From Burkholderia sp. SRS-46 (GTDB lineage: Bacteria > Pseudomonadota > Gammaproteobacteria > Burkholderiales > Burkholderiaceae): 64,000 nt of DNA. The stretch lies in contig NZ_PTXL01000003.1 of assembly GCF_004343775.1 (NCBI RefSeq), forward strand, positions 434,001 through 498,000. Reading direction: 5' to 3'. Positions 61,117 to 64,000 of the stretch are shown here, piece by piece. Within the stretch, counting starts at the first letter, position 1. Each line of letters starts with the position of its first letter. Under the pieces are notes generated by a model. The model was not told the origin of the DNA, made no database searches, and saw only the letters and a list, made by a program, of their open reading frames with translations. Made by a program: the position numbers and the translations under genes.

Positions 61117-62391
61117 TCAATGCAGGGAGAAGAACAAGCCGGCGATCGCGGCGCTCATCAGGTTCGACAGCGTCGCGGCCGTCAACGCGCGCAGGCCGTG
61201 CCGCGCCACTTCCGAGCGGCGCTCCGGCGCGACCGCGCTGAAACCGCCGGCGAGGATCGCGATCGACGAGAAGTTCGCGAAGCCGCACAGCGCGAACGAC
61301 ACGATCGCGACTGTCTTCGGGTCGAGCACCTGCAGCCCCGCCGCCGCGACATGCCCGCTGTCCTTCAGGTACGGCGACAAGTCGCCGTACGCGACGAACT
61401 CGTTGAAGATCAGCTTCTCGCCGATGAAGTTGCCGGCCAGCACCGCATCGTGCCACGGCACGCCGATCATCCACGCGAGCGGCGCGAACACGCGGCCGAG
61501 CAGGCCCAGCAGCGTGACCTGCGGAAAGCCGACGAGCGCGGCCACGCCGCTCACGAGCAGGTTCATCAGCGCGATGAGCCCGACGAACGCGATCAGCATC
61601 GCGCCGACGTTGATCGCGATCTTCAGGCCGACCGATGCACCGGACGCCGCCGCCTCGATCACGTTGGCGGCGCGCTTGTCGTCGAAGTCGAGCCCGTCCA
61701 CGACGATGCGGCTCGGCTCCACGGTCGGGAACAGCAGCTTGCCGAACAGCAGCCCGCCCGGCACGGCCATGAACGACGCGGCGAGCAGGTACTCCATCTT
61801 CACGCCGAGGCCCGCATAGCCGACCAGCACGGAGCCCGCGATCGACGCCATGCCGCTCGCCATCACGGTGAAGATCTCCGCGCTCGTCATGTTCTTCACG
61901 AACGGCTTCACGAGCGCCGGCATCTCGCTCTGCCCGAGGAAGATCGTCGCGACGGCCGAGCATGCTTCGATGCGGCTCACGCCGAGCAGCTTCGACAGCG
62001 CCGCACCGAGGATCGTGACGATCCATTTCATCACGCCGAGGTAGTACAGCACCGCGATCAGCGCGGTGACGAAGATGATCATCGGCAGCACGCGCAGGCC
62101 GAACACGAAGCCGCCGTCGCCGAACAGCTGGAACATCCGGCTGTCGACCAGCCCGCCGAACACGAACGCGATGCCGTGGTTGCCCATGTCGAGCACGCGA
62201 TTGACGCCGTTCGCGGCCGCCGCGAGCGCCGCGCGGCCCGACGGCACGAACAGCACGAGCGCACCGATCGCGAGCTGCGTGCACAGCGCGGCGATCATCG
62301 TGCGGCCGCGCACCGCGCGCCGGTTGTTCGACAGCAGATACGCGACCAGCAGCAGGAACAGCATGCCCAACAGACTGCGCAGAATATCCAC
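61117..62391 (-). CDS. nupC: Concentrative nucleoside transporter
   Basis: A 424-residue CNT-family transporter from GTG 62391 (MDILRSLLGMLF); the longer frame upstream has no ribosome-binding site. Multiple transmembrane helices, the substrate-loop motif LGQSEMPALVKPF, and the conserved YGDLSPYL and FALCGFANFSSIAI are seen. It imports nucleosides with protons. It lies between the permease-family gene and deoA. Confidence 0.92.
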   Translation of the reverse strand: MDILRSLLGMLFLLLVAYLLSNNRRAVRGRTMIAALCTQLAIGALVLFVPSGRAALAAAANGVNRVLDMGNHGIAFVFGGLVDSRMFQLFGDGGFVFGLRVLPMIIFVTALIAVLYYLGVMKWIVTILGAALSKLLGVSRIEACSAVATIFLGQSEMPALVKPFVKNMTSAEIFTVMASGMASIAGSVLVGYAGLGVKMEYLLAASFMAVPGGLLFGKLLFPTVEPSRIVVDGLDFDDKRAANVIEAAASGASVGLKIAINVGAMLIAFVGLIALMNLLVSGVAALVGFPQVTLLGLLGRVFAPLAWMIGVPWHDAVLAGNFIGEKLIFNEFVAYGDLSPYLKDSGHVAAAGLQVLDPKTVAIVSFALCGFANFSSIAILAGGFSAVAPERRSEVARHGLRALTAATLSNLMSAAIAGLFFSLH

Positions 62392-62490
62392 GTTAAGCCT
62401 CTCTCGATGTTGGAAGGCGCTCGCGCCGAGCGGCCCGTGATGCGTGCGCGCCGCGCGCGACACCTGCCGGCGCGGCGCGCGTGCCTGCCG

Positions 62491-63537
62491 TCACTCGGCC
62501 GGCACGCCGTGCTTCCAGTGCCCCCAGTCCTTCACGATCGCGTTCACGAGCGGCGAACCGGCGAGATAAAGATTGTCGAGCGCCGGCACGAACCCGCCCT
62601 GGCTCTGGTAGTCGAGCAGGTTGGCGACGTCCGACCCGCCCTCCGGCGGGCGGTCGAAGTCCGAGCCCGAACGCAGCACGGCCACGCGCTGCGGATCGGC
62701 CAGCCCCGCCGCCGCCGCGCGCTTGATCACTTCGAAGGTCGCGTTGTCTTCCTGCTGCGTCGTGCAATACACGCCCTTGCCGTCGGTCAGCAGGCGCGTC
62801 CAGTCACGCGCGCGCTGGCCGAGCGCGGTGCCCGAGAACCACGTATCGCTCGCCAGCGTGTCGCACTGGATCACGGCCGGGCGCTGGTTGGCGGGTGCGT
62901 TCGGATATTTCGCGCGATGTGCGGCCGCCTCCGCGCTGTCGTGCAGCGTCACGTCGCGCGACAACGACAGCGCCTTTTGCAGCAGCGCCTCGTTCAGCTG
63001 GAACACCTCGGTGCGGTAGTCGAGCGGCGGCTTCTCGTTCTCGCTCTTCGTGTTGATGCCCAGGTAGCCCGACTTCCAGCCGGCCGGAATCTCGCGCGCG
63101 TCGAGTTCCCACTGGATGCCGAAGTCGACCAGGTAACGCGCCCACGCCGCCGAGCCCAGCGTGCCCTGCGCCGGATCGATGCCGGCGATGCCCGTGATCA
63201 GGAAGTAGGTTTTGCGCAAGTCGAACTGACGCGAGTAGACGAGCGCGGCCATCGACGCCGCCGCGTTCGCGTGGCCCATCCCGGTCGTCAGCACGCAGAC
63301 GTCGTCACGCGTGCAGCTCACCGCCGGATAGTCGGGCGACAGGCCCGGCACCGCGACGCGCTGCAGCGGCCCGAGGCGATCGAGCCACGCCTTGCCTTCC
63401 GGCCCGAACATCGTGATGACGAGCACCTTGACAGCGCGCGGCCGACGCGCGCTGTCGCCCGCCGCCTGCGCGGTGCTCGCGAACATGCCCGCGAGCACCA
63501 TGAGCCACAACAGTTTCAGCCATTGTTTCTTGAACAT
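62491..63537 (-). CDS. Purine nucleoside permease family (NUP) protein
   Basis: A 348-residue protein from ATG 63537 with a signal peptide (FKKQWLKLLWLMVLAGMFASTAQA). It matches the NUP family (VLVITMFGPEGKAWLDRL, LTTGMGHANAAASMAALV, FLITGIAGIDP), which is related to nucleoside phosphorylases. With a signal peptide it is periplasmic, and may bind or process purine nucleosides before uptake. It sits between the porin gene and nupC. Confidence 0.88.
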   Translation of the reverse strand: MFKKQWLKLLWLMVLAGMFASTAQAAGDSARRPRAVKVLVITMFGPEGKAWLDRLGPLQRVAVPGLSPDYPAVSCTRDDVCVLTTGMGHANAAASMAALVYSRQFDLRKTYFLITGIAGIDPAQGTLGSAAWARYLVDFGIQWELDAREIPAGWKSGYLGINTKSENEKPPLDYRTEVFQLNEALLQKALSLSRDVTLHDSAEAAAHRAKYPNAPANQRPAVIQCDTLASDTWFSGTALGQRARDWTRLLTDGKGVYCTTQQEDNATFEVIKRAAAAGLADPQRVAVLRSGSDFDRPPEGGSDVANLLDYQSQGGFVPALDNLYLAGSPLVNAIVKDWGHWKHGVPAE

Positions 63538-63599
63538 GAATCCCTCGTATGGATGGTTCTTGTGATGATGCGCGAATCATGCTGCATGCGGCTTCGGCC

Positions 63600-64000
63600 T
63601 CAGAACTGATAGCCGACGCTCGCGTAATAGCCCCAGCCGGTCGAGCGGTTGCGGAACGGCCCGTCGCCGAAATTCAGCTCGGTCCCGTTCCACTGGCCGC
63701 CGTTGTGAAAATAGCGGGCCGCGGTCCAGAAGCGCCAGTGCCTGAACGAATAGATCAGTACGTTCGTCGCGACGAACGCCGTGTCGGTGCGCGCGTCGCC
63801 GCCCGATTCCTCGCGCAGCTTCGAGCCGAAGTCGTAGTTGAAGAAGCCGACATAGGTGAGGTTGCCGCCCTGGAACGTGCCGATCGGGTAGATGTACTTC
63901 ATCTGCGCGCGGTAGCCGTCCCATGAATTCTGGTTCGCGGCGCCGTAGTTCTCCCACTGCCGGCGCAGGTACAGGTTCGCGGACAGCATCAGCTTCGTAT
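63600..64000 (-). CDS. Tsx-like nucleoside-specific outer membrane channel (partial)
   Basis: The C-terminal about 133 residues of an outer-membrane protein; the N-terminus is past the window. Amphipathic beta strands rich in Tyr and Trp (NLTYVGFFNYDFGSKL, FWTAARYFHNGGQW) end with YYASVGYQF, a barrel-type terminal Phe. This suits the OmpK/Tsx channel family, and it heads the nucleoside operon, giving the outer-membrane entry step. Confidence 0.8.
   Translation of the reverse strand, partial: TKLMLSANLYLRRQWENYGAANQNSWDGYRAQMKYIYPIGTFQGGNLTYVGFFNYDFGSKLREESGGDARTDTAFVATNVLIYSFRHWRFWTAARYFHNGGQWNGTELNFGDGPFRNRSTGWGYYASVGYQF

Noticed and set aside
1..64000. CRISPR array, insertion sequences, tRNA or rRNA genes
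   Set aside because: No regularly spaced repeats, transposase motifs, terminal inverted repeats with transposase, or RNA gene signatures were recognised by eye.

Overview
The window is high-GC DNA whose gene content and codon use point to a Burkholderia (cepacia-complex-like) replicon, probably a secondary chromosome. This is inferred from protein style (AraC with arabinose-binding N-domain, DUF3331, LasA-like lysin, Tat-type MsrB); no rRNA, tRNA, origin, IS element or CRISPR array was seen.

Left flank, 1-20.9 kb (ordinary accessory chromosome): a partial LasA-like M23 endopeptidase; a small secreted protein; an AraC regulator and an acyl-CoA ligase; a second AraC regulator; a LytS/LytTR two-component pair with a divergent membrane protein; an OmpR/EnvZ-type pair; an AraC remnant overlapping a DUF3331 gene; a three-subunit Tat-exported molybdenum hydroxylase (cytochrome c, 2Fe-2S, Mo subunit); a LysR-MFS-ene-reductase block; and a broken PhoD phosphatase gene at the edge of the next region.

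Central island, 20.99-54.26 kb: the unusual part. It holds two PhyH-type Fe(II)/2-oxoglutarate oxygenases, two imine-reductase-like NADPH enzymes, a class III aminotransferase, a class IV aminotransferase resembling (R)-amine transaminases, two Baeyer-Villiger/FMO-type flavin monooxygenases, two HSL-type alpha/beta hydrolases, two aldehyde dehydrogenases, an iron-type alcohol dehydrogenase, a GMC alcohol oxidase/dehydrogenase, an MFS carrier, and a DUF1329-DUF1302-RND-YCF48 envelope module of the kind found with hydrophobic-substrate catabolism. Two paralogous TetR regulators with identical recognition helices sit in the middle. Thirteen copies of one four-half-site operator (GRTCA-N2-TGAC-N3-RTCA-N2-TGAYC) lie in seven intergenic regions of the island, and none was noticed outside it. 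The simplest reading is one TetR regulon for uptake and breakdown (or tailoring) of a hydrophobic, probably cyclic amine/ketone: transamination or imine reduction, hydroxylation, ketone to ester, hydrolysis, alcohol to aldehyde to acid. The substrate is not determinable from sequence. Gene debris (an SDR stub, short ORFs) and long intergenic gaps suggest the island was assembled by transfer and rearrangement.

Right flank, 54.6-64 kb: a periplasmic methionine-sulfoxide repair operon (MsrB, CcdA-TlpA fusion, MsrA), a Rieske oxygenase, and a leftward nucleoside uptake and salvage operon (Tsx-like porin, purine nucleoside permease family protein, NupC, thymidine phosphorylase, cytidine deaminase) that runs off the window end.
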